Under the pieces are notes generated by a model. That model searched no databases. It was not told the origin of the DNA and was given only the letters and a program-made list of their open reading frames with translations. Shown in pieces: positions 12,593 through 24,147 of a DNA stretch of 64,000 nucleotides (the first letter of the stretch is position 1; every line of letters begins with the position of its first letter). A program made the position numbers and the translations under genes. Source of the stretch: Trametopsis cervina (taxonomy: Eukaryota; Basidiomycota; Agaricomycetes; Polyporales; Irpicaceae). The stretch spans positions 356,897-420,896 of the forward strand of contig MU278365.1 in NCBI GenBank assembly GCA_022385755.1, given 5' to 3'.

Positions 12593-14081
12593 CTATCCTA
12601 TTGACATGGCAGTATCGAGCACTTCTCCTGCCTGTACCAGAGCGGGCTCGGCAGATGCCCCAGGTCGCATGGAAAAAATAACATCCTTGAGGACTTGAGC
12701 GATGAGCCCGTGTTGGGCTTCTACCGCGATCTTGTTGCTACGGGACACAATGAGGAGCGGCATTGGGACAATATGGTGAGAAAATACCTGTCCATAACCG
12801 TCTTCGCGAGTTGGTTCACGTCTTCTTTCTTTTTCTCTTCCTTCTGTACGCTTCTGAGCATATAACAAAAGGGTGAAACACAACGACAGCTACCTTGCTC
12901 AGCGAGGACTTCTCTTCTTTGGCAACCGGCGGCGCGCGTGTATTGGGCACAGATTGCTGCGCCTTGGACAACTTCTGGTGCATATCTGCGAGCTGCGACA
13001 CCGCATATGCTCGGTTCTGGAGTCGTTTAGATTAAAGCAATAGTTTGTAGGGCAGGGAAAGAGTACTCACCGAGATCAGTGGACTCTGACTCAAGGTGTT
13101 TACCCAATATTTGTTCCAGAGCAGACTCAGGAGCTCGGAGTCCAGACTGGATTTGAAAATCTGCACCTCAAGAGGATAATACTGGTTGGCATGGACACCA
13201 AAGTCTTCAATCTTGTTAAGAGGGATAGACTGGTACTCGGAGGCTACGGCGTCTGGGGGCGTGTAGTTGTCAGGGTACGTGCGGAAGGCGCCAATGTCGA
13301 CTTTGCCGGCAGAGATAGTGCGGTTGGGATCGATCTACAACAAAGTCAAGTTCAGCGAATAATAAATGGAGCAAAGGGTCCAGAGGAACGCACCACAACG
13401 GCGACGAACGGGTCTTGGTATTTCTGGTTTATCATCTGAGTGTTGACGTCGATACCAGAGAGCCAGCATCCGTAGCCGGGGTGTGAGTGGTACCAACCAA
13501 CGGCATTTTCGAGACGTGAGACCTGCAACAGCTGTGTTAACTGCAGGATCAACACTGCATATAGAAAGACGCACCCGATTGCTCGCGTCGATGTACTGCA
13601 CCATGTACTCATTCGCCGAATCTGCCGCACTCACTCGTGTCTCTGTCCCCTGCACGGGCAGCGCAAACGAGTCAATAATCACCAATGAGTTCCCCACCAC
13701 CTTTCCCTGCATGAGCCCCATGATCTCGTGTGGCACACCAGACCGAGCGTGGATGACCTGATACACGCGCCACATGTGGTCAGTCCCGTGCAGATGCCAC
13801 TTTGTGTGCAAGACGAACCATCTTGATCAGTGCGACCGCCGAGATCTTGCATGTCTTGAAATAATGAGGGCTAGAGAGAGACCGACCGTCTGTCATCACC
13901 TCATGCGACATACACCAGATTCATTACACTGGACTACGCACTCTTTGGACCATGGCGCCGCAGCGTTTACTTTCGCGTTCAGTGCCGCATCGTAGCGGTA
14001 GATCTCATCTTGGGGTGAGATCTCAACGACGTCGTTCGCGAGCGAGAACGACTTGAGTGCTGTACTTGACGAGGCCTCCAT
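12593..14081 (-). CDS. CSN5: COP9 signalosome subunit 5 (deneddylase)
   Basis: Catalytic JAMM metalloprotease of the COP9 signalosome, which removes Nedd8 from cullins; nuclear and cytosolic. Eight exons: 14081-13942, 13870-13819, 13757-13575, 13522-13394, 13334-13071, 13016-12894, 12843-12788 and 12737-12593, summing to 363 codons plus stop. The MPN+ core has HEIMGLMQG with the catalytic Glu, and the zinc motif [14 protein letters not shown] (HxHx7Sx2D) in exon 4. The C-terminal helical part ([17 protein letters not shown]) is the expected CSN5 tail that packs into the helical bundle. Length and order match fungal CSN5. Nothing suggests inactivation: all metal ligands are present. Confidence 0.94.
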
Positions 14082-14325
14082 CCTCGGTGAGAGTCAGGAG
14101 GATCTGTGCTTGCAGTGGCAGTGGCTTTGTGGCGTCTTAGAGGTCGTGGGAAATAATGCCCGATGAAGATCTGTGCTATCATGATATAGCTAAGAATTAG
14201 GATTACAATGTAGCTGGCGTCGCAAAGTATGAAACTTAGTGCTAAACAGAGCAGTAATGAGTCTACGGTAGAAGGACCGTGCAGGGCGGCATAGCATATA
14301 AGTGCGAGAGCTGCGCGCGAACAAT

Positions 14326-16046
14326 TCATGCACACAGCTCCGCCTCGTCCCCGAATGGATCACGAGTATTCTCTAGATCCATTATAACTTCCCTGGTCAC
14401 ATCCAGATCCAATGTGCGGCGACTAGAGGGTGACGCCTTCGGTCTCCGGCCCTTCATCCTCTCGGCGACCTTTCGTGCTTTCGGAGGAACACTAGCAGGC
14501 CATACGATCTCCTTCGCTTCACCTCTCCTTTCCCCTGGCTTCTTCGACGTCTTTGATTTTGACTTGGACTTCTTGTCCTTCTCTTCGTCGCTGCTCATCA
14601 CGTCGCGAAGATTCGTCCTCGTCAACTTCTCCATCCGTCTCCCGAGACGCTCCAGACGTTTCCGCCGGAATGGGTTGGTTGGGAAGGGTGTGATAGCGCT
14701 AAGCACAGAGGGATATACGTACGAATCCGACTTGGTGGAGTAGATAGACATAGCGTCGCTGTCAAAATCATCGCATGAAGATAGGGAGACGGGGTCGAGG
14801 CCGTCTGAAGATGGTATGGTAGACGGTTCGGGCGACGCGAGGTTTGCATCATCAAGCACGAGAGAACGAGTTATCCGAAGAGCACGTTCTCGGTCTGCTT
14901 CGCGCCGCAGAAACGTGTGGAAAGCACCCTCGTTATTCCATCTTTCAAGGAAGGCCTTAGGAAGAGGAAGTGCAAGAGAGTCTGACGCGTCATCCACGGC
15001 GGAATAGGTTTCGTTCCCGTTCTCGTCTGGAACCGTGTGTGCTATTTGGATGAGCGAACCTGTACTACCTTGCGCCAGGAAGACAAAAGGGGTGTTTCCT
15101 CTTCCCTTTCGGACGGGTATTGGAAGCGTGTTCACGGTGATATGAATGCAGACAGACGGACTATGGTGCTATCCATTTCTTCATCAGACACAGTCGACCC
15201 CTGAACGTGCGGATCGCTCACATAGACAATGCCCTTCTCCATCTCCGGCAAGTTTGGCCAAACATGACTCAGGGTGAAATCATCTTCTGCCTCCCACGTC
15301 CAGTCCTCCCGATCCGTGTCCTCATCTTCTAGCGTGGTAGGTAAAAACGTACTCGCGTTCGCATAGGGATCGTACAAGTCACGGAACAGTTGCCGATCGC
15401 GCACACTCGACAATTTTGCAACTGTCTTGCTTCCGGGTTGAATGACGCCTGGCCGCTTGGTCTCGGGAAATATGGTTATTTGCTTCTGGACCTCAAAATA
15501 ATGTCCCCCCCATGTTGCAGTTTCTGGGTGAGCCCTTGCCTTTCCAGCTGCTTTGCGCGAAAGGACAGTAGGACGCTTGCTGCTCAACAATGTATCTTGT
15601 GTTCGATGAGGTGGCGGTTGCGCCTTAGTGCTATTGGGCGCATGCATATCCGAGGCAAAGAGGTACAAAATGAGCTTGTGCAGGTGGCGGAAGGTGTAGG
15701 TTTTGGGAACTTGCACGACCCGATAGATCCCCCCTCGATTGCGTTTGAGAGATGACACGCGCGCATCCGCATCTGTGGCTACCTGCAAACGAAGAGGGAT
15801 ATGCTGACCAAAAGAGGTGACTCGAGGGAGGTCCAAGGCGAGCAAAGAACGTTTCAGTCCAAACGGGTTGCTGGGAGAGTCAGAGGGTGCCGAGTGTGGG
15901 GTGTTGTTGACATGATGGGAACGTGGCGTGAATGGTTGTTTCGATGTACTGGCACGCGTGGGGGAAGAAGTAGCGTACGAAAGCTTGAAGCGGCGAGTAG
16001 AAGGCGAGGGGGAAGACTCCGGGCTCTCTCGCGGTCGTTTAGACAT
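14326..16046 (-). CDS. Possible pRiA4b ORF-3-like domain protein
   Basis: Two open frames, 16046-15132 and 15135-14326, join in frame through a candidate 56-bp intron (15161-15106, GTCCGT...AAAG), giving 554 codons plus stop. The donor is weak, so the junction is a proposal. The N-terminal 95 residues are disordered and Ser/Pro/Arg-rich. From about residue 100 a domain with GGIYRVVQVPKTYTFRHLHK and a later WGGHYFEVQ resembles the plasmid pRiA4b ORF-3 / IS1096 'passenger TnpR' family. The second half is Ser/Asp-rich with basic Lys/Ser/Arg runs, probably disordered. No transposase or terminal repeats are nearby, so the 'TnpR' label does not make it a mobile gene. Function unknown. If the intron is wrong there are two separate genes overlapping by 4 bp. 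Confidence 0.6.
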
Positions 16047-16626
16047 GCTGGCATCATTTAGTATGATGATTGTCGCTCCTTACATGTGCAAGCTCACCAA
16101 TACTCCGAAAGAATTGAAAGAGCTATGAGGAGAGCAGGCTAGATGCTTGGCAGAGCTTTCGATGAACACAGACGGTGCACGCGTAGTGAGAGCGGGACAG
16201 GAACTGGCCATGGTAAACGGCGTATGACCACATCACGTGATCGTGTTGTGGCGGACCGCTGACACATGTCCACAGTCTCGGTAACTTAAATGACCATGGG
16301 AGGAAGTGATTCACATTTCTCTAGTAAAGGAGATCCTATGCATTCCCGCCTATGAATACAGATTACAGCTGGAGTGATTCTTCGAAACGCAGTATTGATC
16401 TGTGAGACGCATAAAAGGATACCTGAGCAAACATTACGGACGATTACAGCAGAGAAAATCAACTGGCTACTCTTATGACGACGAGCACTCGAGACATGTA
16501 GTTGAATTGTAGGATAAACAATGACACAACATACTAGGACCGCGGATTTCAGCTAGGTGTAATGCAGGGAGAAGGTAATCTAAGATGAAGTCATGCGATA
16601 CAGGATCTCGGCAGGCCGCAGTGCAT
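16047..16626. other. Intergenic
   Basis: 580 bp between the pRiA4b-like gene start and the 3' end of STAND gene A. No gene or repeat recognised. Confidence 0.4.
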
Positions 16627-19600
16627 CTACGTCAGTGTCGTTGAATCTCGACAGTCTGTCCACGACGTTCCATGCGCGAAACATGACAAGTCGAGTTCAA
16701 GAGCCCGCGCACTGAGGATCCAGGTGTTTCCCGGTCTGCAAAGAGCAGAACGGTAGTCGGGCGCAATCCAGAACAGCAGTGCGCCGTCCGGGCCCAGCAC
16801 CCAGCCGTCTACAATGAAAGAGGAGTCTGTGTACAGCAGAGCGCTGGGGGAAGCAGGATCGGTGTCTGAGAATCAGGAGGTAAACATTATACCAATGAAC
16901 TGTGATGTAGAGACGCACGAGATGAAGCGACATCTGTCCCTGCTGATGCCTTCCACGCCCTGGTGCCATCACCTGTACCGACAATGATCTGCTGTCCATC
17001 GGGAGAGATTGCAGCGCAGGTGATCAGGCCTGTATGCACAAGAGGGCGGCCAATGGACTCCTGTGTCGCCACGCTCCATTTTCTCACTGTCTGATCATGG
17101 GAGCCAGAGGCGATCCACATCCCGTCAGGTGAGAACATAACAGGCTCAATGCCCATCGTGTGACCAGTCAATGGCCTACCTATCATTTGCATTGTCTCTG
17201 TGTCCCATAGTCTCACTGTACAGTCCTTTGATCCAGACGCTATCATCCGGCCATCTGGCGAGAATACGACTGACCAGACTTCGTCAGTATGTCCAGTGAG
17301 GGGATCGCCAATGGGCTCCGTGGCGGCGGTGTTCCACAACCTCAGCGTGCTATCATCCAATCCCGCCAGAACTATCCGCCCGTCAGGTGAGATTGCGAGG
17401 GAACTGACTTGGCTTGTCCCTGGAATGACGAATTCACCATCTCGTTGTCCCGTTGCTGCATCCCACCGTAAGATAGTCCTGTCGTACGATCCGGAAACAA
17501 TCCACTGCCCGTTCGGTGAGATGACGACTGAGCCAATTGGTGCTGTGTGCCCAACAAGAGGACCCCCCACCATGTCGCCCGTTGCGATATCCCATTGCCT
17601 GACCGTGCAATCATGAGAACCAGAAACGAGTTTTCGTCCATCAAGAGAGAATACGAGTGAGCGAACAAGATGTGAGTGGCCTATAAGAGGCTTGCCAATG
17701 GCCTGTCCGGTTGCCGGATCCAATTGCCGGATGGTCCCATCGCGCAGGCCCGAAGCCAACTGCTGGCCATCAGGGGAGAATGTGAGAGACCAGGCAACGC
17801 TCTCTAGTGCAGCCACAGACTCGCTCATTGACCCGTCAGTCGCAATATCCCATACCCCGATTGTCCCATCATAAGATCCAGAGACGACCTTCTGCCCATC
17901 CGTCGGGAACACCGCCGAGACAACCCATCCTTTCTGTCCTGTCAGAACATAACCCACTTGTCGCCGTTGGGTGATGTCCCACACACGGATACTGGAATCC
18001 AGCGAGCTCGATATCAGTCGTGATCCTTCAGGCGAGAACATCACAGAGTTTACGACGTCTGAGTGACCTATGAGCGGTTCACCAATGGAAGCGTGCGTGA
18101 CCACATCCCAGAATCGAATTGTCCCATCGGCAGATCCAGAGACAACGGTTTCTCCATCGGGTGAAAACGCAACCGAACAGACCTCGCCCTGGTGTCCAGT
18201 GAGAGCCGCTCCTATCTGCTTTCTCGTGGCCAGTTCCCACAGCCTGATGGTTTGATCCTCTGCGCCTGAGACGACTTTCGTGCTGTCCGGAGAGAATGCG
18301 ACTGACATGACAGTACCCGAGTGACCTTTGAGGATGCAAATGGGCCGCTGAGTGACTGCGTTCCAGAGTATGACCCTAGAGTCATGCGAGCCCGAGACAA
18401 TCTTTGTGCCATCCGGCGAAAATGCAATAGATAGGACTACACCGGCGTAGCCAAGGAGATGCTGGCCAATTGGTTGCCCTGTAGCTGTACTCCATAGCCT
18501 AATTGAAAAATCGTCCGATCCTGATACAATCGTTTTGCCGTCCGGAGAGAACGCGATTGCATGTACATTGCCTGAATGACCTAGGAGGGGCTGACCAACG
18601 CGATCGCTGGTAGCAGCATCCAAAAGCTGAACCCCGTGCCCTTGCGCACTGGCAATTAACTGGCCGTCCGGTGATACAGCAACGTCTGCCACTGGAATGC
18701 CAGGGTAACACCAGAAAAGGCATTGCGGCCATCTGATATCGCCACTGTTCTTTACACGAAGTGCGCGGCTGTAGCGTTTCGTATATCGCTCGTGGATGAA
18801 TGATGTCTGTGGTACAAACGCCAGAGCAGAAAGGTAGAGGTGAGGCGTGGAGATGGTTATAGCATTGCCACACATTGAGATAAAGCGCTCGACATCTGTG
18901 AAGGTTGAGTCCGGAGTCATCCCCTTCTGTTGCTGTGGCATGCATTAGGCAGCTTTGCCACGGAAAGGATTATAGAATCTTACCTTGTTCCATTCCCGGA
19001 GCTGCCTCACCCGTATCCCTATTGTATTCACCATACTCAGCGTCAACATAACTTCAACCCAGACGAGGACGGAATTGTTGAAGAAGTGGTCAATGGCTGA
19101 TTGCACCGTGTCTGGGTTCTTGCATTGACGGACGTGAGCGTCCCAGAATCGATGAGCGTAGGACAAAGCGGGAGGTATGTGTGTCTCGATCCTTTGCTGC
19201 AAATCGGGGATGCTGCTGTACCCGTCGTATGAGGTCTCGATATGACAGATGTTGAACTGCGGGCCGGCGGCAATCGTCCGGAGCGATGCTTGTGCTAATG
19301 AGTCGTTTTCACGATAGGGCTCAACATGATAGTCACCAGACCGTCGCGGATCAGCCAGGAAATCAAGAAGAGAGGTGTGAAGAGGCCGTATAGGTACACC
19401 GTCTGGTCCTGCTCCTCGGAAGAGAGACCCTAAGAAAGGCACATAGATGTCAATCGCTTCGACAGCCTCCGGGTTGCCGGCAAGAAGCTCTGTCAACGCT
19501 GACATCGCCAATGGTTCATGTACGGCGAGAACCAACCCCAGTGCGGTTTGATACCGCTGTCGTTTCTTCGATCCAGGAGTACCAACGTCGCAGACACTGC

Positions 19601-22274
19601 TGAACACCTTGATGTAGATGCTATCCAAAGGTGACTCCGTCCCATCCTTCTCTTCCAAAAGGATTTCCATGCGCTCCGACACAGACTGTCCGGCTTTTCG
19701 CTCCTTGACAAACCTGCAAGCAGTAGTAGCCCACTGAAATAGATTCTGCGAGCTGTCCACAAGGCGCGTGAGCCATGTTTGGTCTGGATATGCTTTCTCA
19801 AGTAGTCCAAGCGTGCGAGGATTTGAAGAGAGCTCGATCTCGATAAGGTGGCGGATGTCGGAGGAGGTAGATGCCGCGTCAATGGATACGAGGTCTACGC
19901 ACGTCACATTGGGCTCGTCAGGTAGCGTTGCCATGATGTCTTCCTCTGCACGAGTGGTGATTAGAAAGCGGAAGTTCGACGGGAGTATCTTAGACATCTT
20001 GACAATGTTCTTGATCAGTCCTTCGCGACTGTCTCTCGAGCCGCTCTCATCAAGAGCGTCGATCACCACAACGATTGGACCAACGAAGTGAAGCTTGTGA
20101 CTCGGCTTGCTAAGAAAATCTTCAATCTGCTTCTCCTGAGACATCGTTTTCGGCTCTGTATACGGTTCCTGTAGTACAGCCACCAGCGCATCCTTCCAAC
20201 GAGCGTCGAGCTTCGCAATTCCTCGCGAGATGGTGCTGAACAAGTAGTTCGGGGACCGCGCAGCCTGCCGAGAGGCATCGAAGCAGAAAGAGGATCCCAG
20301 ACGATGCATGTCGGCGAAACGATGAGCGATTTCATGTGCAATAGCGGATTTACCGCAGCCTGCGACTCCGGTAAGTAGGAAGATGCCCGCACGAGCCTCT
20401 GGTCCGTTCGCGTAGTCGAATGCCCAGTCGGTGATGTCGGAAATGATGCTCTCACGCGTGCCAGGCAGGCATCGTTTCTCACTGACACATTGCGCCTCGT
20501 AGATGTAGTGCATGTCGTCGAGGTAATCCTTGGCCACTGGAACGAGCAATGAGCTGCAGTTGATGCGAGACACGCTGCTGACACATACTGACCGTGTTTT
20601 TCTAGTACGGCTGCGGTAGAGTCTACAAGCTCCCAGGTTCGAACGGTTGCGATGTCGATACGAGACGTCATAGCCTGGATGGTTTGCGTGTTCGCTTCGC
20701 TTTCCAACACCGCGTCGTTAATGAATTCTTGTCTGAGACGTTCAAAGACAGCGACATGTTGTCGAAACATGCTTTGCACGTCGCTCAAGGAGTGTTTGAG
20801 TGTCCTCACCCCTGAATAGGTCTGTTGTTAGCAGGTGTATATCGCAGAATAAAATATAACTCACAAAAATTACGTGTCTTGAGGTAATCGTATAGAAGAA
20901 CCCCCGATTCTGTCGTCTGTTGCACTATGAGCTTGATCGTCTTTGCGTGTGATGCAACATTGTGCAGTTCTAGGCGCTTGGTGTCACAGAGAAACACAAA
21001 CATGTCGTCTATCGCCTTCACTAGCTCCGCCATGGATTTATCATTCTCAAGCTGCGTGTTTATGATCTGAAGATAACACGGTATTAGCCTGGAGGCATTA
21101 CATGTTGTTGAGAACAGACCTTCGGAATGGCCGATATCACACTCCACGCTGCCTTGGCGTAAGGATGGATCTGGTTTCTTGTGAACAGAAGGCAACAACG
21201 AATGAGTAAGCATACCGTACATCTGCGATCTGGCCCACTATGCCCACAAACACGTTGATATTATTGAGGATTGGTGTCCATGTTGAGAGCACACCATCGG
21301 CTGTATTTTCTGCATGGTCTGCCGCAGCGCCAGCTGTAGCGACGGTTTGAGCAACAGGAACAGGAGGGCTGATCCGTTCCGCCTGCAACCTGATGTTGTC
21401 GAAGATGTTCTGCACTGCATCAATCAGAGCAGCTATATTCGCCGCTCTTGCTTCGCCCCTGGGGTCCACGGTCTGCTCGAACGAGGGATTGGCAGGCTCA
21501 GATAAGAGCTGAGGGTCTGTTGCCGTAGCAGAATCTGGACCACGACGATCGTCCGAGGCATTGGCAGGCTCAGATAAGAGCTGAGGGTCTGTCGCCGTAG
21601 CAGAATCTGGACCACGACGATCGTCCGAGATAGCAGAGTTGAAAGTGACAGAGGATGTTGGTTGGCCGCGGATTACCGTGCTGAAGCAGAGGACGGGCTG
21701 AGCGGCTGGGTCCGCGAGGATTTGGCTTCGAGGGTGCGTTGTCAAGGACAGTTCTGGAAGCAACGGTGAATTCAGATGACATAGATGCTATCCGTATAAA
21801 AGACTACACACGATGAGCAGTGCTGATTCCCAACTGTTTGGAATCGACCGTCACCTCGCCGATGACCTTATACCTGAACCAATATTTGGCTCTGACCTTG
21901 ATCGTCAGCGTTTGGGATGTATCCAACAACCTTATTCGCCCACGTCAGCGGCATTAAGAAGAGCAAATAGGTGCGCACATACTTGGGAATTCGCAAGACA
22001 ATCGGCTCAGCCCAGCTGCATTCAGAGCCAGGTGAGGTAGCCGATGCATGTGGCGATTCGGCAGAGTTGTCCAGAAACAGATCGAGTCGGAATTGCTTGA
22101 CTTTTCGGCGACAAATTCCTAGTGTTGGGGGGAGGAGACCTTCGCACCGGACCTCTGAAAACATAACATTTCTTCCAATCAGTCTTGTTCGGAGGATAGA
22201 ATATAGTACGAGGACTTACCAGATAGCTCTATCTGCACATATTGCAAAGCAGGGTTGTCCGGAAGAGTAGACAT
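16627..22274 (-). CDS. STAND gene A: C2-helical-NACHT-WD40 protein
   Basis: NLR-like STAND NTPase, complete in 10 exons: 22274-22220, 22154-21983, 21930-21812, 21753-21221, 21170-21120, 21066-20865, 20811-20593, 20536-18984, 18932-16919 and 16865-16627 (1718 codons plus stop, phases all consistent). Exons 1-3 look like a C2-type beta domain. Exon 4 is a disordered linker plus helices, and exons 5-7 are a helical signalling region (HPYAKAAWSVISAIPK). Exon 8 is the NACHT NTPase: Walker A GVAGCGKSAIAHE, Walker B VVVIDALDESG, sensor FLITTRAEED. Exon 9 holds 14 WD40 repeats, enough for two seven-bladed propellers. Exon 10 is a conserved tail (LLFWIAPDYRSAL) also found in gene B. Fungal relatives act in non-self recognition or cell death; that role here is inference. 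The exon-4 linker has an exact-looking 72-bp tandem duplication. Confidence 0.92.
21488..21631 (-). repeat. 72-bp tandem duplication in STAND A linker
   Basis: The linker encodes SDDRRGPDSATATDPQLLSE twice in a row, with a 24-residue unit and a 72-bp offset (for example 21488 versus 21560 on the plus strand). The two units are nearly identical at DNA level, and the frame is kept. Copies B and C lack it. Confidence 0.9.
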
Positions 22275-23532
22275 CGCAGCGGGGTGTATGCTCTTCACAA
22301 TGTCAACGAAAATGAGAAGAAACGAAAGCTAGCCACTTGGTGAGAGCGATAGCATGCTTTCCAGCCGGCTATGCCGCCATGTGAGGACAGCCTTGAGGCA
22401 AACTCGTGGAGGAAGCATTCGAAGCCTGTCAAGTCCATGATAGATTGACGCTATGGTGGGAATATCTTCAATACAGATGGGCCAGCGCACGATATCGGAG
22501 TATGTAGCAGTGCTGGCGTGGACCTGAGTTCATGTTCAGAAACGTGGTGGCCGACGGTGTGCAAACGCTTCAGGTGTAGAAAGAGGCGGTTTGGCACGTA
22601 ATTCGCAAGTTCGAGATTCCTCTGACGGTGTTGGATAACCAACGTACTGGTTTGATGATGCGCTCTGCGGTGACGGCGTAGTCGGACCCTGAGGTCGTGT
22701 CGTACGGAGTGAAGGTATGTGTGCGCGAGATTTGGTGATTATTTACCCACGCCACAAGGATGGTTCTGCGTAGGGCGCTTCTCTTGATAAGCTCTCTCAC
22801 TTACCCATAACCACCCGACGTTTGACTCTTACAAGCCATATCAACCAAATGCGCACGCAAAATATTAGTGACAATGTAGTCAGCGCTTTACCTCTGGCAC
22901 GAGGTGCACTGCATTGACGTGAGCAGCGTTATCTCAATCGGATGATCATCCTTGTGACCATCTTCTTTCCCCTCGTGTCTCATCACAGTCATGTATCAAG
23001 CATTCGCCCATGTATGTAAGTGCTCCGAAATATGTTGTCTTGGAACGGCCTGGCACAGCGCGATCTAGCGGTAGCCAGCAATGTCCGCAACTCATCGACT
23101 CGTCTCTGACACACGCACTGATCAGTCTGACCCCGAAAGCTTTCGAACCCTTCGTCAAGCTCCTGAAAGCTGCCGGTCTCGACACGGATGCGAAACGTCG
23201 GGAGCGCCTAGCTGGGATGTCTATGGACAGCGAGAAGATGCTCGCTCTACTCACGTCGTAGGCCTTGTATTCACATTGATCTTGTCCTCTTGCTCTTCAT
23301 CGTGTTATCATCTTGTTCATTTCTTGTCGTTCGTCACTCGCACCGCATCGTTACTTCGCTCTGTTCATCTCTTGTCTCTTGGTCAGCGTATAGTTATCAT
23401 CCAGCACAGTACTGCACGATATGATATGTTTGTACTACTATTCTGTGCACCAGTCTGATTTTATTGACACTATCTTGAACTTCACTATATTGCGGGCTGC
23501 TCAGATATTTGTACATGTACGACTGTATTCTC
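22275..23532. other. Accessory spacer with gene fragments
   Basis: No complete gene supported. Minus-strand open stretches at about 22451-22800 can be joined by a short GT-AG interval into a roughly 120-residue fragment with no recognised domain. A plus-strand frame at 23010-23261 ends in a helical-looking tail (LLKAAGLDTDAKRRERLAG) and may be the last exon of a lost gene. Both are low-confidence remnants. Confidence 0.3.
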
Positions 23533-24033
23533 TGATATCCCGAGGGTAACATCTTAGTCCTCGTCATCATCAAACCGCTTAGATCCATGCGCGATCTATG
23601 TGCTTGATTGACAGTGAGCTCGCCTGGATCTGTTGATCTTTCATCTTGCTTAATTAAAACACAACGCGTCGAGTCGGAGATGACATCATGAACACTGGGT
23701 CTTCTGTTCGCAGTGGTGCGAGATGCGGTTGTAACAGTCGCAGACAACATCCCAGTCAGTAGTTTGTTCATACCCGTGCCATCTAACCTAGCACACTCGG
23801 TGATCCATGATGCGCGAGCGATATGGTACATCTCACCTCGTTCGTAACCTGTGCAGTGCGTGCAAACATTGGAGCAACATCATGCGACCGGTTCCTCGAT
23901 ATATCCGAGAGTGCGCTTGCGTTCGCGTCGTGCGTCCACGTGGATTCCTGCATATACTCGCTCAATTATTTCATCTGCTCGTAACTTACAAAAAAAACAA
24001 GAGCCCGCACGAACGAGTCCTGTCAAGCACCCA
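23533..24033 (+). repeat. Dispersed repeat, copy 1
   Basis: About 500 bp that match, in reverse complement, the segment 29480-29905. Shared blocks include TTAAAACACAACGCG, GAGTCGGAGATGA, CAAACATTGGAGCAAC, CATGCGACCGGTTC and CGCACGAACGAGTCC in the same order, separated by diverged stretches and indels. No coding capacity or clear terminal inverted repeats. It is probably an old transposon or retroelement fragment. The two copies are inverted and flank about 5.4 kb. Confidence 0.85.
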
Positions 24034-24147
24034 AGCGTTCAGACGATCCTCCGCCCCTCCCGTCAGGGCAACATACGAGCCGCGCTACTCGGGCTCATCA
24101 TCGTCCCTAGCTCCCCGCTAGTGGTAGTGCCAGTGCTAGTGCTGATA

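Noticed and set aside
20063..20809. 248-codon frame opposite in phase to the NACHT exon, also seen at 61828-62553 in copy C
   Set aside because: It only continues exon 7 through the intron into the wrong frame of exon 8. Its conservation between copies reflects the near-identical DNA.
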